NCBI RefSeq assembly: GCF_002561455.1
Contig: NZ_NTUP01000014.1
Location: 184,480 to 248,479 of the forward strand
Direction of reading: 5' to 3'
Length of the DNA: 64,000 nt
DNA from: Bacillus sp. AFS015802
Lineage (GTDB): Bacteria > Bacillota > Bacilli > Bacillales > Bacillaceae_B
Shown here: positions 9,016-19,349 of the stretch, in pieces
Position numbering within the stretch: position 1 is the first letter of the stretch
Layout: every line of letters begins with the position of its first letter
Notes under the pieces: generated by a model
Databases searched by the model: none
What the model was told of the DNA's origin: nothing
The model's input: only the letters and a program-made list of their open reading frames with translations
Made by a program: the position numbers and the translations under genes

Positions 9016-10203
9016 ATGACTAAGTTATTTATGTTCGAGAAGCCATTGGGAATGAGAGATACATTTCCTGATTTATATGAAATCAAAGACCAGACGAAAA
9101 AGAAAATGGAGCAGGCCATGAAGCTGTGGGGCTACCGGTTCATTGAAACCCCAAGCCTTGAATATTATGAAACGGTCGGAGAAGCCTCGGCAATCCTCGA
9201 TCAGCAGCTATTCAAGCTACTGGATCAACAGGGCCACACACTCGTATTAAGGCCCGATATGACCGCGCCGATCGCCAGGATTGCCGCGTCAAAATTATTG
9301 AAGGATGAAGCGCCTCTGAGACTTGCTTACTCTAATTCAGTCTTCCGGGCCCAGCAGCGGGAAGGCGGGCGGCCCGCGGAATTCGAACAGGTCGGGATTG
9401 AATGCATCGGGGACGATTCCGTCAGCGCCGATGCCGAAGTGATCGCCCTGATGGTATCCGTACTGAAAGAAGCGGGGCTCGAGAACTTCAAGATCTCCAT
9501 CGGCCATATCGGATTTGTCCGTGAGCTGTTCACTCAAATCGTCGGGACGGAAGAACGGGCGGATACGTTAAGAAGATACTTATATGAGAAGAATTATGTG
9601 GGCTACCGACATCATGTCGATGAACTGGCCCTTTCGTCCATTGATAAGCAGCGGCTTTTCCGGTTCCTGCAGCTACGCGGATCCGAAGATGTCCTAAATG
9701 AGGCCCATGGTCTACTTGAAGGAGAAAAAGGACTGCGGGCATTGGAACAGCTGAAAGATTTGTGGAGTATTTTAAAAGACTATGAAGTCGAGCAATATGT
9801 GAAATTCGACTTGAGCCTGGTGAGCCACATGAGCTATTATTCCGGGATATTATTTGAAGTGTACGGGGAAAATGTCGGCTTTGCCATCGGAAACGGAGGA
9901 CGCTACAATAAGCTCCTCGAAAAGTTCGGGAAGAATTCCGGGGCCACGGGCTTCGGATTACGTCTAGATTATGTACTGGAAGCCCTGCAGGTTGAATTAT
10001 CCTCCACTCTTCAACAGTGTGTGCTGTTCAGTGATGAGCGCAGGAAAGAAGCGATCGGCCTCGCACGTGAGCTGAGAAAGGAAGGAGTCGAGGTTGTGCT
10101 TCAGAACTGGAAGGGCGTAGGAGATGTGGACGAATTCACGAAGGGGTTCAGCAATGTCCATTTCGTTGTGGGACAGGATCGAAAAGGCGGTGAAACATCA
10201 TGA
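9016..10203 (+). CDS. hisZ: ATP phosphoribosyltransferase regulatory subunit HisZ
   Basis: HisZ is a catalytically inactive paralogue of histidyl-tRNA synthetase. It forms a hetero-octamer with the short HisG and confers activity and histidine feedback. The 395-residue protein shows class II synthetase traits: [12 protein letters not shown] at the N-terminus, [13 protein letters not shown] (motif 2 region), [10 protein letters not shown], and [12 protein letters not shown] near motif 3. Start: AAAGGTGG at 9003-9010 is well placed for the ATG at 9016; an earlier GTG lies within that ribosome site. The next gene encodes the short-form HisG that needs it. Confidence 0.95.
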   Translation: MTKLFMFEKPLGMRDTFPDLYEIKDQTKKKMEQAMKLWGYRFIETPSLEYYETVGEASAILDQQLFKLLDQQGHTLVLRPDMTAPIARIAASKLLKDEAPLRLAYSNSVFRAQQREGGRPAEFEQVGIECIGDDSVSADAEVIALMVSVLKEAGLENFKISIGHIGFVRELFTQIVGTEERADTLRRYLYEKNYVGYRHHVDELALSSIDKQRLFRFLQLRGSEDVLNEAHGLLEGEKGLRALEQLKDLWSILKDYEVEQYVKFDLSLVSHMSYYSGILFEVYGENVGFAIGNGGRYNKLLEKFGKNSGATGFGLRLDYVLEALQVELSSTLQQCVLFSDERRKEAIGLARELRKEGVEVVLQNWKGVGDVDEFTKGFSNVHFVVGQDRKGGETS

Positions 10204-10823
10204 GCGGTTTGACGATTGCCATGCCTAAAGGCAGGATATTCGAAGAAGCAGTGGAACTATTAAGGAAGGCGGATTATAATCTGCCGCCTGAATTTGATGA
10301 TTCGAGAAAGCTCATCATCGAAGTGCCCGAGGAGGACCTGCGTTTCATCCTCGCCAAGCCCATGGATGTTCCGACCTACGTGGAGCATGGGGTTGCTGAC
10401 TTGGGAATTGCCGGAAAGGACGTCATGCTCGAAGAAGAAAGGGATGTCTACGAGCTTCTTGATTTAAAGATCAGTGGATGTTACCTGGCGGTAGCGGGGC
10501 TGCCGGATACGAAAATGAGCGATGTGGCACCAAAGATCGCAACCAAATATCCAAATGTCGCTTCCTCCTATTTCCGTGAGCAGGGTGAGCAGGTGGAAAT
10601 CATTAAGCTGAACGGTTCCATCGAACTGGCCCCACTAATCGGACTGGCCGACCGGATCGTCGATATCGTTTCGACGGGGCGGACGCTGAAAGAGAACGGA
10701 CTGGTGGAATACGAAACCATCGTCGGCATCACCTCACGCCTCATCGTCAATCCCGTCAGCTACAGGATGAAAGACGAAAAAATCGAAGACCTCGTCACCC
10801 GCCTCACACGCATCATCGGGTAA
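10200..10823 (+). CDS. hisG: ATP phosphoribosyltransferase, short form
   Basis: HisG catalyses the first step of histidine synthesis, joining PRPP and ATP. At 207 residues it is the short form that lacks the C-terminal regulatory domain and depends on HisZ, encoded just upstream with a 4-base overlap. Recognisable motifs are [14 protein letters not shown], the central [15 protein letters not shown] and the phosphate-binding region [20 protein letters not shown] palindromic repeat begins directly after its TAA. Confidence 0.96.
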   Translation: MSGLTIAMPKGRIFEEAVELLRKADYNLPPEFDDSRKLIIEVPEEDLRFILAKPMDVPTYVEHGVADLGIAGKDVMLEEERDVYELLDLKISGCYLAVAGLPDTKMSDVAPKIATKYPNVASSYFREQGEQVEIIKLNGSIELAPLIGLADRIVDIVSTGRTLKENGLVEYETIVGITSRLIVNPVSYRMKDEKIEDLVTRLTRIIG

Positions 10824-10974
10824 GAGGGACGGACCTCGCCTGAAGGGGTCCGGAAGTATGAGTTTACAAATGTTTGCGGCGTTATCGGGCCGGATGCTCG
10901 TTGGAAATCGAGGTCCGTCCCTCCAAATAGAGATTACATAGGGGGAAAAGGGCTGCAAAGCAGGTCCGTCCCTC
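10824..10974 (+). repeat. GAGGGACGGACCTC palindrome cluster between hisG and hisD
   Basis: GAGGGACGGACCTC (10824-10837) is followed 72 bases later by its exact reverse complement (10910-10923), and by another inverted arm (10962-10974). The first arm begins at the base after the hisG stop codon. A smaller hairpin, CGGACC/GGTCCG, lies within. The arms are not followed by T tracts on either strand, so this is not an ordinary terminator. The same family recurs at 12274, 15665 and 35907. Confidence 0.85.
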
Positions 10975-10994
10975 ACTGAAGGTTGGTGAATGTG

Positions 10995-12269
10995 ATGAAG
11001 ATTATCAGTGATATAGGCGGGGCGTCGATCAGGCGCTCTGTGGATAGTGGAACGGAAGAGCAGCGCAGGGCGGTCCAGGGGATCATTGCTTCTGTGCAGA
11101 AGGATGGCGATGCAGCGGTCCGGGACTATACGGAGACATTCGATGGCATCCGATTAGAGAATTACAAAGTGTCCGAGAGTGAGATAGAGGAGGCGTTCTC
11201 GTCCCTCGATCCGGAGATGATCTCGATCATTGAAGAGGCGGCAGAGAACATCCGTGACTTTCACGCTCAGCAAAAGAGGTCCTCATGGTTCACAACGGAT
11301 GAGGACGGCACGATGCTCGGTCAGAAGCTCACGCCCCTGGATTCGGTTGGCGTGTACGTACCGGGTGGGACGGCAGCTTATCCGTCCTCGGTCCTGATGA
11401 ATGTCCTTCCGGCAAAGGTAGCCGGAGTCGGACGGATCACGATGGTTTCCCCTCCCGGTAAGGATGGACGTTTATCTCCAGGCGTACTTGTGGCAGCAAA
11501 AGTGGCGGGCGTGGAAGAGATCTTTAAAGTTGGCGGCGCCCAAGCCGTAGCCGCACTCGCGTATGGAACGGAATCCATCACGCCTGTGGATAAAATAACG
11601 GGACCGGGAAACATTTACGTCGCCCTGGCCAAACGGGAAGTATTCGGCGATGTGGATATCGATATGATCGCCGGTCCGAGTGAAATTGTGATCCTGGCCG
11701 ATGAGCATCAGCGTGCCGATGAAATCGCCGCGGATCTTCTCTCCCAGGCAGAGCATGACGTGTTTGCTTCAGCGGTACTCGTCACGGATTCATCAGCGCT
11801 TGCCGAGGAAGTGTCCGCTCAGGTGGAACGCCAGTTGACGACCCTCCCCCGGGAAGAGATCGCCCGACAGTCCATCACCGATTTCGGTACGATCTATGTG
11901 ACGAAGGACATGGAAGAAGGGATCGGAGTGGTCAATCAGCTTGCCGGGGAACACGTAGAAATCCTGACCGAAAAGCCGTTTGAAACGATGGCGAAAATCC
12001 GTCATGCCGGAGCGATCTTCCTTGGACGACACAGCTCGGAGCCCGTCGGGGATTATTTCGCAGGACCGAATCACGTCCTGCCGACGAACGGGACCGCCCG
12101 TTTCTCAAGTCCATTGAACGTGGATGAATTCATGAAAAAGACGAGTGTCATTTCCTATAGTGAAACAGCACTGCAGAAAAACTATGAAAAAATTGCGAAG
12201 CTTGCCCGTTTAGAGGGATTAGAAGCCCATGCAAGGGCAGTGGAGATACGATTCGATAAAGAGAAATAG
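10995..12269 (+). CDS. hisD: Histidinol dehydrogenase
   Basis: HisD oxidises histidinol to histidine in two NAD-dependent steps and carries one zinc. About 424 residues, the normal length. Visible are [34 protein letters not shown], the zinc and catalytic region LLSQAEHD, and [17 protein letters not shown] near the end. I place the start at the ATG at 10995 (MKIISDIGG). TTG and GTG codons up to 12 bases earlier are in frame, and the ribosome site (AAGG at 10979) is weak for any of them. Palindromic repeats flank the gene on both sides. Confidence 0.95.
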   Translation: MKIISDIGGASIRRSVDSGTEEQRRAVQGIIASVQKDGDAAVRDYTETFDGIRLENYKVSESEIEEAFSSLDPEMISIIEEAAENIRDFHAQQKRSSWFTTDEDGTMLGQKLTPLDSVGVYVPGGTAAYPSSVLMNVLPAKVAGVGRITMVSPPGKDGRLSPGVLVAAKVAGVEEIFKVGGAQAVAALAYGTESITPVDKITGPGNIYVALAKREVFGDVDIDMIAGPSEIVILADEHQRADEIAADLLSQAEHDVFASAVLVTDSSALAEEVSAQVERQLTTLPREEIARQSITDFGTIYVTKDMEEGIGVVNQLAGEHVEILTEKPFETMAKIRHAGAIFLGRHSSEPVGDYFAGPNHVLPTNGTARFSSPLNVDEFMKKTSVISYSETALQKNYEKIAKLARLEGLEAHARAVEIRFDKEK

Positions 12270-12273
12270 AGAA

Positions 12274-12304
12274 GAGGGACGGAGCTCACAGAGGTCCGTC
12301 CCTC
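12274..12304 (+). repeat. GAGGGACGGA palindrome between hisD and hisB
   Basis: A compact hairpin with two 14-base arms (one mismatch) and a 3-base loop, starting four bases after the hisD stop and followed by a run of A rather than T. Same family as the copies after hisG and hisIE. Confidence 0.85.
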
Positions 12305-12322
12305 CAAAAAAAGGAGGACATC

Positions 12323-12910
12323 ATGGTGAGAAGTGCAGAGATTGTACGTAAGACGAATGAGACAGATATCCGGTTGAGTTTTGGCATCGATGGGGAAGGG
12401 AATTCGAGGATCGAGACAGGGGTCCCGTTCATGAGTCATATGATGGATCTGTTCACGAAGCATGGACAATTCGATTGTACGATTGAGGCAAACGGGGACA
12501 CGGAGGTCGACGATCACCACACGACAGAGGATATCGGGATCTGCCTTGGACAGGCATTGCTTGAATCACTCGGAGACAAGAAAGGCATCAAGCGGTATGG
12601 ATCGGCCATGGTCCCGATGGATGAAGCCCTCGCCCAGGTCGTGGTGGACCTGAGTAACCGCCCTCACCTTGAATTCCGTGCAGAACTTCCGAGTCAGAAA
12701 GTCGGGACCTTCGATACGGAGCTTGTTCACGAATTCCTTTGGAAGCTTGCCCTGGAAGCGAGGATGAACCTTCATGTCATCGTCCACTACGGTCACAATA
12801 CGCATCATATCATTGAAGCGATCTTCAAAGCACTGGGACGTGCCCTGGATGAAGCGACCACGATCGATCCACGTGTTAAAGGGATTCCATCGACGAAGGG
12901 AATGTTATAA
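12323..12910 (+). CDS. hisB: Imidazoleglycerol-phosphate dehydratase
   Basis: HisB removes water from imidazole glycerol phosphate in the sixth step of the pathway, using a manganese cluster. This is the monofunctional form of 195 residues, without the N-terminal phosphatase found in enterobacteria. The metal-binding motifs are HHTTEDIGI (residues 57-65) and HNTHHIIEA near the C-terminus. AAAGGAGG precedes the ATG by six bases. Histidinol-phosphate phosphatase is not encoded in this operon. Confidence 0.97.
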   Translation: MVRSAEIVRKTNETDIRLSFGIDGEGNSRIETGVPFMSHMMDLFTKHGQFDCTIEANGDTEVDDHHTTEDIGICLGQALLESLGDKKGIKRYGSAMVPMDEALAQVVVDLSNRPHLEFRAELPSQKVGTFDTELVHEFLWKLALEARMNLHVIVHYGHNTHHIIEAIFKALGRALDEATTIDPRVKGIPSTKGML

Positions 12911-12913
12911 TTC

Positions 12914-13549
12914 ATGATCGGCATTGTGGATTATGGAATGGGGAATCTGTTCAGCGTCAGTAAAGCACTGGAGCGATTGAACGTCCCTTATTTCATCAGT
13001 GATGTACAAGAGGAGTTATTGAAAGCGGACGGATTGATTTTACCTGGAGTCGGGGCATTTAAAGACGCCATGAATCTTCTCGAGACGACCCATTTGAAAG
13101 AAACCATCCTCACGTTCTCCCAAAGCGGGAAGCCGCTTCTTGGCATTTGTTTGGGGATGCAGCTCCTGTTTGAAGAAAGCAGGGAGAATGGGACAACCAA
13201 AGGATTGGCTCTGCTGCCCGGGGAAGTGCTTCACATCCCGAAACAGGACAGTCAGGGAAATGCCTATAAAGTTCCCCACATGGGATGGAATCTGATCCGC
13301 TTCCAGGAAGATTCCCCCCTTTTACAAGGGTTGACCGAGGGCTATGTGTACTTCGTTCATTCTTATTATGTGCACGAAGGATCACAAGACGTGGTTGTGG
13401 CAAGCGCTGATTATGCAGGAGTTGAAATACCGGCCGTCGTCAGCCGTGACAATATATACGGCATGCAGTTTCACCCGGAGAAAAGCGGGGAACTGGGGAT
13501 GCAGCTGTTAGAAAACTTTACAAAACGGGTGAAGGAGAGGGTCTCATGA
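12914..13549 (+). CDS. hisH: Imidazole glycerol phosphate synthase, glutaminase subunit
   Basis: HisH hydrolyses glutamine and channels ammonia to HisF. It is a class I glutamine amidotransferase of 211 residues, with the nucleophile elbow [12 protein letters not shown] and the catalytic histidine-glutamate in [13 protein letters not shown]. It starts three bases after hisB with no strong ribosome site, so translation probably depends on coupling. It overlaps hisA by four bases. Confidence 0.96.
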   Translation: MIGIVDYGMGNLFSVSKALERLNVPYFISDVQEELLKADGLILPGVGAFKDAMNLLETTHLKETILTFSQSGKPLLGICLGMQLLFEESRENGTTKGLALLPGEVLHIPKQDSQGNAYKVPHMGWNLIRFQEDSPLLQGLTEGYVYFVHSYYVHEGSQDVVVASADYAGVEIPAVVSRDNIYGMQFHPEKSGELGMQLLENFTKRVKERVS

Positions 13550-14280
13550 GTTTTACGATCTATCCTGCCATCGATATGCGGGGCGGAAAGTGCGTACGAT
13601 TGGTGCAAGGGGACTATAATCAGGAAACGGTTTACGGTGACTCCCCGTACCATATGGCAAAGAAATTCGCCGATGAAGGGGCCGAGTGGATTCATATGGT
13701 GGACCTAGACGGGGCCAAGGAAGGCTCCCGGATCAATGATGAATTCGTGATTGCCGTTGCGGAAAAACTCGATGCAAAGGTACAAATCGGTGGAGGTATC
13801 CGTACAAAAGAGGATATCGAGCACTATTTAAACCGGGGTGTCGACCGGGTCATCATTGGCAGCATCGCCGTTTCCGACACTGAGTTAGTAAAAGGATGGC
13901 TTTCAGAATATGGTGATAAGATTGCCATCGGGCTCGATGCAAAGAATGGCTATGTGGCGACTCATGGCTGGTTGGAGACGTCTGGCCTCAAAGCGGTCGA
14001 CCTTGGAAAAGAGCTGGCTGAAGCCGGTGCGGAAACATTCATATTCACCGATATTGCCACAGACGGAATGCTATCTGGTCCAAATGTTGAAGCGGTTGTC
14101 GAGCTTGCCGAAAAAACAGGAAAATCAGTGATTGCGTCTGGCGGCATTAGTTCACTGGAGGATCTGAAAACGTTGAAACAATACGAAAGCCGGGGCGTTT
14201 CCGGAGCCATTTGCGGAAAATCCCTTTATACCGGGAAGTTCACGGTGAGTGAGGCTGTAAATGAGGTGAAATCATGTTAA
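13546..14280 (+). CDS. hisA: ProFAR isomerase
   Basis: HisA is the Amadori isomerase that opens the ProFAR ribose ring. It is a 244-residue TIM barrel. Catalytic aspartates lie in [14 protein letters not shown] (residue 10) and in [14 protein letters not shown]. Phosphate-binding loops are [11 protein letters not shown] and [11 protein letters not shown]. Coupled at both ends by short overlaps with hisH and hisF. Confidence 0.97.
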   Translation: MSFTIYPAIDMRGGKCVRLVQGDYNQETVYGDSPYHMAKKFADEGAEWIHMVDLDGAKEGSRINDEFVIAVAEKLDAKVQIGGGIRTKEDIEHYLNRGVDRVIIGSIAVSDTELVKGWLSEYGDKIAIGLDAKNGYVATHGWLETSGLKAVDLGKELAEAGAETFIFTDIATDGMLSGPNVEAVVELAEKTGKSVIASGGISSLEDLKTLKQYESRGVSGAICGKSLYTGKFTVSEAVNEVKSC

Positions 14281-15032
14281 CGAAACGGATCGTTCCCTGC
14301 CTGGATGTGAAGGACGGCAGGGTGGTAAAGGGAATTCAGTTTGTGGAACTGCGTGATGCGGGAGATCCCGTCGAACTTGCCAAAGTGTATGACGAGCAGG
14401 GGGCGGATGAACTGGTCTTCCTCGATATCTCCGCCTCACACGAAGGCCGCAAAACGATGGTCGAAGTCGTGCAGCACGTGGCAGCGGAATTGGCGATCCC
14501 GTTCACGGTCGGCGGCGGGATCAATTCAGTGGAGGATATGAAAGCGATCCTGCGCGCCGGTGCGGACAAGGTTTCCCTTAACACGGCAGCCGTGCTGCGG
14601 CCCGGGCTTGTCCGTGAAGGAGCGGATTATTTCGGTTCACAATGTATCGTCGTGGCGATCGATGCCAAATATGATGAAGAGAGTAAGGGCTTTAAGGTAT
14701 ACACCCATGGGGGCAGAAAGCTGAAAGACCTCGATGCCGTTGAATGGGCGAAGGAAGTCGAGTCCCTCGGTGCCGGGGAAATCCTACTGACCAGCATGGA
14801 TAGTGACGGAGAAAAGCAGGGGTTCAATCTGGCACTGACAAAGGCAGTCAGCGAAGCGGTTTCGATACCGGTGATTGCATCCGGCGGCGCAGGAAATGCC
14901 GGTCACTTCAAGGAAGTATTCACAGAAGGCAAAGCCGATGCGGCCCTTGCCGCCTCCATTTTTCACTATAAAGAAACAAGCGTTGAAGAAGTAAAAAGCT
15001 ACTTAAGAGAGCAGGAGGTGCATGTACGATGA
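14274..15032 (+). CDS. hisF: Imidazole glycerol phosphate synthase, cyclase subunit
   Basis: HisF uses ammonia from HisH to form imidazole glycerol phosphate and AICAR, the latter feeding purine synthesis. The 252-residue barrel is a paralogue of HisA. Catalytic aspartates are in [14 protein letters not shown] (residue 11) and [11 protein letters not shown]. The phosphate loops are [11 protein letters not shown] and [12 protein letters not shown]. It overlaps hisA by seven bases and hisIE by four. Confidence 0.97.
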   Translation: MLTKRIVPCLDVKDGRVVKGIQFVELRDAGDPVELAKVYDEQGADELVFLDISASHEGRKTMVEVVQHVAAELAIPFTVGGGINSVEDMKAILRAGADKVSLNTAAVLRPGLVREGADYFGSQCIVVAIDAKYDEESKGFKVYTHGGRKLKDLDAVEWAKEVESLGAGEILLTSMDSDGEKQGFNLALTKAVSEAVSIPVIASGGAGNAGHFKEVFTEGKADAALAASIFHYKETSVEEVKSYLREQEVHVR

Positions 15033-15658
15033 CAAATGAAGATTGGATCGCATCCGTGAAGTACGATGATAAAGGATTGGTACCTGCCATCATCCAGGAC
15101 GCTTCGACAAAAGAGGTTTTAACACTGGCATACATGAATGAAACGTCTCTTAAGAAGACGGTGGAGACGGGAGAAACGTGGTTTTACTCCCGTTCACGCC
15201 AGGAGCTGTGGCATAAAGGGGAAACAAGCGGGAACACCCAGACCGTCAAAAACATCTCATGGGATTGCGATCGTGACGCCATCCTGGTTCTTGTCGATAA
15301 AAAAGGACCTGCCTGTCATACAGGTGAAGAAAGCTGCTTCCATGAAGGGGTGTATGGTGAGGAGAGGTCCTCAAGGGAAAACATCCTCCTGACCCTTGAG
15401 AAGCTTATTGAAAATCGCGAAATCGAGCGGCCTGAAGGTGCCTATACGACATACCTTTTTGAAGAAGGCGTCGATAAAATCCTTAAAAAAGTAGGCGAAG
15501 AAGCATCAGAAGTGATCATCGCCGCCAAAAACAGGGACAGTGAAGAACTGAAATGGGAAGTCGCAGACCTCTTCTACCACGTCCTCGTCCTGCTGAGGGA
15601 ACAAAAACTTCCACTCGAAGAGGTGTTAGGTGTCCTCGTGGAACGTCATAATAAATAA
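15029..15658 (+). CDS. hisIE: Bifunctional PRA-CH/PRA-PH HisIE
   Basis: A two-domain enzyme of 209 residues for steps 2 and 3 of the pathway. The N-terminal phosphoribosyl-AMP cyclohydrolase (about 1-115) has [19 protein letters not shown] and the metal-binding cysteines in DCDRDAILV...[10 protein letters not shown]. The C-terminal phosphoribosyl-ATP pyrophosphohydrolase (about 118-209) has [14 protein letters not shown] and the acidic [14 protein letters not shown]. It is the last his gene. A palindromic repeat, not a T-tailed terminator, follows. Confidence 0.97.
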   Translation: MTNEDWIASVKYDDKGLVPAIIQDASTKEVLTLAYMNETSLKKTVETGETWFYSRSRQELWHKGETSGNTQTVKNISWDCDRDAILVLVDKKGPACHTGEESCFHEGVYGEERSSRENILLTLEKLIENREIERPEGAYTTYLFEEGVDKILKKVGEEASEVIIAAKNRDSEELKWEVADLFYHVLVLLREQKLPLEEVLGVLVERHNK

Positions 15659-15664
15659 CATCCG

Positions 15665-15703
15665 GAGGGACGGACCTTGCGCACGCGCAAAGGTCCGTCC
15701 CTC
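15665..15703 (+). repeat. GAGGGACGGACCT palindrome after hisIE
   Basis: The longest arm pairing of the family: about 17 base pairs with a single bulge, extending into GCG/CGC next to a tiny loop. It starts six bases after the his operon stop and is followed by AAAATAT. It could slow or protect a transcript, but it lacks the T tract of an intrinsic terminator. Confidence 0.85.
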
Positions 15704-15730
15704 AAAATATGGTAGTTTAGTACGGGGGTA

Positions 15731-15758
15731 TTGTATGATATACTACTGTAGTTATACT
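15731..15758 (+). promoter_or_regulatory. Possible sigma-A promoter of the TPR gene
   Basis: TTGTAT and TATACT are 16 bases apart, 23 bases before the start codon. The -35 is poor, so this is tentative. Confidence 0.4.
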
Positions 15759-15780
15759 ATGAACGTTTCGGAGGACTTTG

Positions 15781-17292
15781 ATGAGAAAAGGGTCAAAATT
15801 AAGTAGTGAAGAAGCGAAAGTGTTGTCTTTTGTCCCGACTGGAGAGTATTACTACAACAAAGGGATGAAAGCTTATCAACGTCGTGAGCTTAAGAAATCA
15901 TTAAAATATTTAAATAGAGCATTTCAATTAGAACCGATCGAACCGATGATTGCCTGTCAATTATCGATTGTGTATACAGAGCTTGGTGAATACAAGCGTT
16001 CCAATGATTTATTGCATAACATACTAGAGGATCTTGATCCCCATATGACGGAGTGCCATTATTTCTTGGCCAATAACTATGCCCATCTTGGCTTATTTAA
16101 AGAGGCGTACGAACAGGTTTCGACATACTTGAATAAAGAAGAATATGGTGAATTCGTCGAGGATGCCGAAGATTTATTGGAGCTTCTGGAACTCGATTCC
16201 GACCTGATTGTGGACGATTTATATGAGCATGATGAGCTCATCGTCCAGCAGGAAAAAGCAAGGGAGCTTCTCGAATCCGGTCATTTCCAGAAGGCTGTGG
16301 ATACCTTGCAGGGAGTCATAAGGGACTATCCGGAATTTTGGTCCGCTTATAACAATCTTGCCCTGGCCTACTTCTATCTGGGGGAAGTGGATAAGGCGTC
16401 GGAGACCTTGGAAGAGGTGCTTGAGAAGAATCCGGGAAATCTCCATGCCCTGTGCAACACAGCGGTCTTTTATTTCTATCAGAAGCGCCATGACGAGCTT
16501 GATGAATTGATTCAGGGGCTTGAGAAGGTCCGTCCCCTGCTTCATGAGCACCGTTATAAGCTCGGGGCGACGTTTGCCCTGATCGGTCATTCGAAGAAGG
16601 CGTATGATTGGTTGAAGTATCTTCAGAAGATCGGCTTTGAAGGGGATGCGAGCTTTTATTACTGGCTGTCCTATTCTGCCTATGAAACGGGACACGGGGA
16701 TACAGCCCGCTCAGCGTGGAAAAAGGTATTGGAAATCAATCCTGAAAAAGAAGGGCTGGAGCCTTGGAACGATAAGAAAAAGGCAGAGGGCTTTGAAAAT
16801 CATGTCACATCGATTTTAAAAAAGCTTCAAAGCGACTATACGGAAGAGAAATTATTCGGGCTCTTCCTGACGTCCATCTCTGATAATCAACGGGCTATCC
16901 TCACGCACGCAGACTTTTGTGATGTTGAGGAACTGTCGATTGTCGAGAAGGTTTATCTCGCCCAGGTATTGAACAGTCACGGGAACAGCGCAATCAAAGT
17001 GAACCAGGAGATCCGGAATATGCATGAGGTCGCCCTTCACCTTTATGGGAATCACCGTCCGATCACCAGCGTGGAATCAGGTCTGTTCCTTACATGGTTC
17101 ACGATTGCCTACCGGGGGATCAAGGAAAGGGAAACCTTCAAGAACGCCAAAGCCTTCGCAGCGGCAACCGAATTTGTCTGGAATCGTCTCCGGAATGAAA
17201 AGGTGACGAAGAAAGAGCTTTGCGATCGGTTCAACTTATCCACAAGTACGCTGACAAAATATATAGCGGTCGTGGAAAGCTACCTGCCTTGA
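15781..17292 (+). CDS. yvcD: TPR-repeat protein with C-terminal winged-helix-like end (YvcD)
   Basis: A soluble protein of 503 residues. Tetratricopeptide repeats run from about residue 20 to 130 (YYNKGMKAYQRRELKKSLKYLNRAF, CQLSIVYTELGEYKRSN) and again from about 150 to 320 (ARELLESGHFQKAVDTLQGV, AYNNLALAYFYLGEVDKASETLEEVLEKNPGN). The last 60 residues (ATEFVWNRLRNEKVTKKELCDRFNLSTSTLTKYIAVVESYLP) look like a helix-turn-helix. Function is unknown: the repeats suggest a partner-binding scaffold, and the C-terminus suggests DNA binding (inference). GGAGG lies seven bases before the ATG. Located between his and trxB as in B. subtilis. Confidence 0.9.
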   Translation: MRKGSKLSSEEAKVLSFVPTGEYYYNKGMKAYQRRELKKSLKYLNRAFQLEPIEPMIACQLSIVYTELGEYKRSNDLLHNILEDLDPHMTECHYFLANNYAHLGLFKEAYEQVSTYLNKEEYGEFVEDAEDLLELLELDSDLIVDDLYEHDELIVQQEKARELLESGHFQKAVDTLQGVIRDYPEFWSAYNNLALAYFYLGEVDKASETLEEVLEKNPGNLHALCNTAVFYFYQKRHDELDELIQGLEKVRPLLHEHRYKLGATFALIGHSKKAYDWLKYLQKIGFEGDASFYYWLSYSAYETGHGDTARSAWKKVLEINPEKEGLEPWNDKKKAEGFENHVTSILKKLQSDYTEEKLFGLFLTSISDNQRAILTHADFCDVEELSIVEKVYLAQVLNSHGNSAIKVNQEIRNMHEVALHLYGNHRPITSVESGLFLTWFTIAYRGIKERETFKNAKAFAAATEFVWNRLRNEKVTKKELCDRFNLSTSTLTKYIAVVESYLP

Positions 17293-17408
17293 GCATATTT
17301 TTGGACGATGCGCCCCTATTTTTTATAGGATGGATGTAGGAAGTAAATACTATGGATGGAAGGCTCCCTGAGCACTTATTTCGCTTGCTATCCATACGAT
17401 TGAAATAA

Positions 17409-18389
<981 letters not shown>

Positions 18390-18395
18390 TGTAAG

Positions 18396-18437
18396 AAAGC
18401 CTTACGAAAGGGATTCCTTTTGTAAGGCTTTTTTTGT
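18396..18437 (+). terminator. Terminator of trxB
   Basis: AAAGCCTTACGAAAGG pairs with CCTTTTGTAAGGCTT, followed by T7. It lies between convergent genes, so it may also serve the small minus-strand gene that ends six bases beyond it. Confidence 0.88.
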
Positions 18438-18442
18438 ATGCT

Positions 18443-18595
18443 TCAATCCTTCTTATGCTTGTTAAACACATACACCAACTCACTCAGCGTCAGCTTCTTC
18501 AAACCTTCATCACATGGCTTGTAAACACCCGCTTCTACCAACCGACGGATAAACTGCTGCCTCTGCCGTTCAACGGCTTCACGCAAAAATGGCAT
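18443..18595 (-). CDS. Small basic protein, Fur-regulated-basic-protein (FbpA)-like
   Basis: A 50-residue minus-strand gene, MPFLREAVERQRQQFI... ending in YVFNKHKKD. The pattern RQRQQFIRRLVEAGVYK followed by KKLTLSEL matches the FbpA family (PF13076), in which RQxLIxxLxxxGIYK precedes LTLSELE. FbpA-C of B. subtilis are small proteins made under iron starvation that help the RNA FsrA spare iron. AAGGAG lies nine bases upstream of the ATG on this strand. I see no good Fur box, only a partial TGATAG near 18624. Assignment rests on the motif, length and ribosome site. Confidence 0.7.
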   Translation of the reverse strand: MPFLREAVERQRQQFIRRLVEAGVYKPCDEGLKKLTLSELVYVFNKHKKD

Positions 18596-18767
18596 ATGTG
18601 TTCACTCCTTTTGGATTCTTATTGATAGTGTAAGGGGAGTGGAATGGGAAAACATCTACTTTGTTAGTTTTTCTTCCAGAGATAAAGGGATTAAGAATAC
18701 AGTGCCGAATCCTTTAATAAGGAAAGTTAACATATGTTTATTAGCATACGAACAAGGAGGTCTCGCA

Positions 18768-19106
18768 TTGAAAAAAACAGTCATGCTGGCTGGCCATGCC
18801 AAGCTGCCCCAGGGGATGGCCGCAAGTGACATTCATCAAACATTAACGATTACATTAGAGACGGATTTAACATACTGGGTGATTCTCGATGCATCCTGTA
18901 CACTTGCGACCGGTCATGCCCAAAAGTTCTTGGATCAATTACTGAAAGGACATAGTTTGCTTGATGGTCTTGAACCTATCATTGAAGAGATTGAGGGACA
19001 TTACCACGGCAAAGCCCAATCGGCACTGGTTGCTGCCGTAAAAGATGCTTATAAACAATATCTTTACATCAATCAGAAAGAAAAATTAGAATTTTCTAAT
19101 AAATAA
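18768..19106 (+). CDS. DUF3870 protein
   Basis: A 112-residue protein, KKTVMLAGHAKLPQGMAASD..., with the DUF3870 core: a beta strand with GHAKLP, then ITLETDLTYWVILDASCTLATGHAQKFLDQLLKG, then GHYHGKAQSALVAAVKDAYKQY. Function is unknown. I recall the family beside sigma-54 activators and acyl-CoA genes, as here. The start is the TTG at 18768, with AAGGAGG six bases before it; upstream in-frame codons lack ribosome sites and family similarity. The csiD promoter begins at the base after its stop codon. Confidence 0.8.
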   Translation: MKKTVMLAGHAKLPQGMAASDIHQTLTITLETDLTYWVILDASCTLATGHAQKFLDQLLKGHSLLDGLEPIIEEIEGHYHGKAQSALVAAVKDAYKQYLYINQKEKLEFSNK

Positions 19107-19135
19107 TTGACAAAGCTCTGATGGTTTAATACACT
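19107..19135 (+). promoter_or_regulatory. Sigma-A promoter of csiD-lhgO
   Basis: Consensus TTGACA, a 17-base spacer and TACACT, about 215 bases before csiD. The long distance leaves room for a structured leader ending in a terminator. Confidence 0.8.
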
Positions 19136-19136
19136 A

Positions 19137-19320
19137 TAGTTATCAGATTACTCCTAGGAAGGTTCCCCTTCCATGATCAGTAATTTATTTCACTAGCCAT
19201 AACTAAAATTAACTGTTAAGCCTATCGGACTTCCTGTCAGAAGCCGTAAGTAGGCCGTAGCCAGTTATATCATATTCTTTGCATACGTGTGTGCAAGGAT
19301 TGATATAGCTGGCTATTTTT
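19137..19320 (+). promoter_or_regulatory. Structured leader with attenuator hairpin before csiD
   Basis: In order: ATTACT (19147) pairs with AGTAAT (19179) around GGAAGG/CCTTCC with a TTCC loop. TAGTTAT (19137) and ATAACTA (19199) could close this arm, although the first lies at or before the likely transcript start near 19142. GCCTAT-CGG pairs with CCG...GTAGGC. A long terminator-like hairpin follows, TAGCCAGTTATATCA (19258) / TGATATAGCTGGCTA ending at 19315, with T5 behind it. ATAACT (19199-19204) can alternatively pair with AGTTAT in the terminator's left arm. This layout fits an attenuator or riboswitch. I cannot assign it to a known class. Confidence 0.6.
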
Positions 19321-19349
19321 ATTGCTTAAATGAAAAAGGAGGAGAAAAC

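Noticed and set aside
18434..18625. A 63-residue plus-strand open frame after trxB
   Set aside because: It starts inside the terminator T tract without a ribosome site. The opposite strand carries the better-supported FbpA-like gene.
19137..19320. Assignment of the csiD leader to the glutamine-I or lysine riboswitch
   Set aside because: Only a short AAGTAGG-like stretch is shared. The conserved CCGAAGGAACGC partner of glutamine-I and the lysine-riboswitch core are absent.
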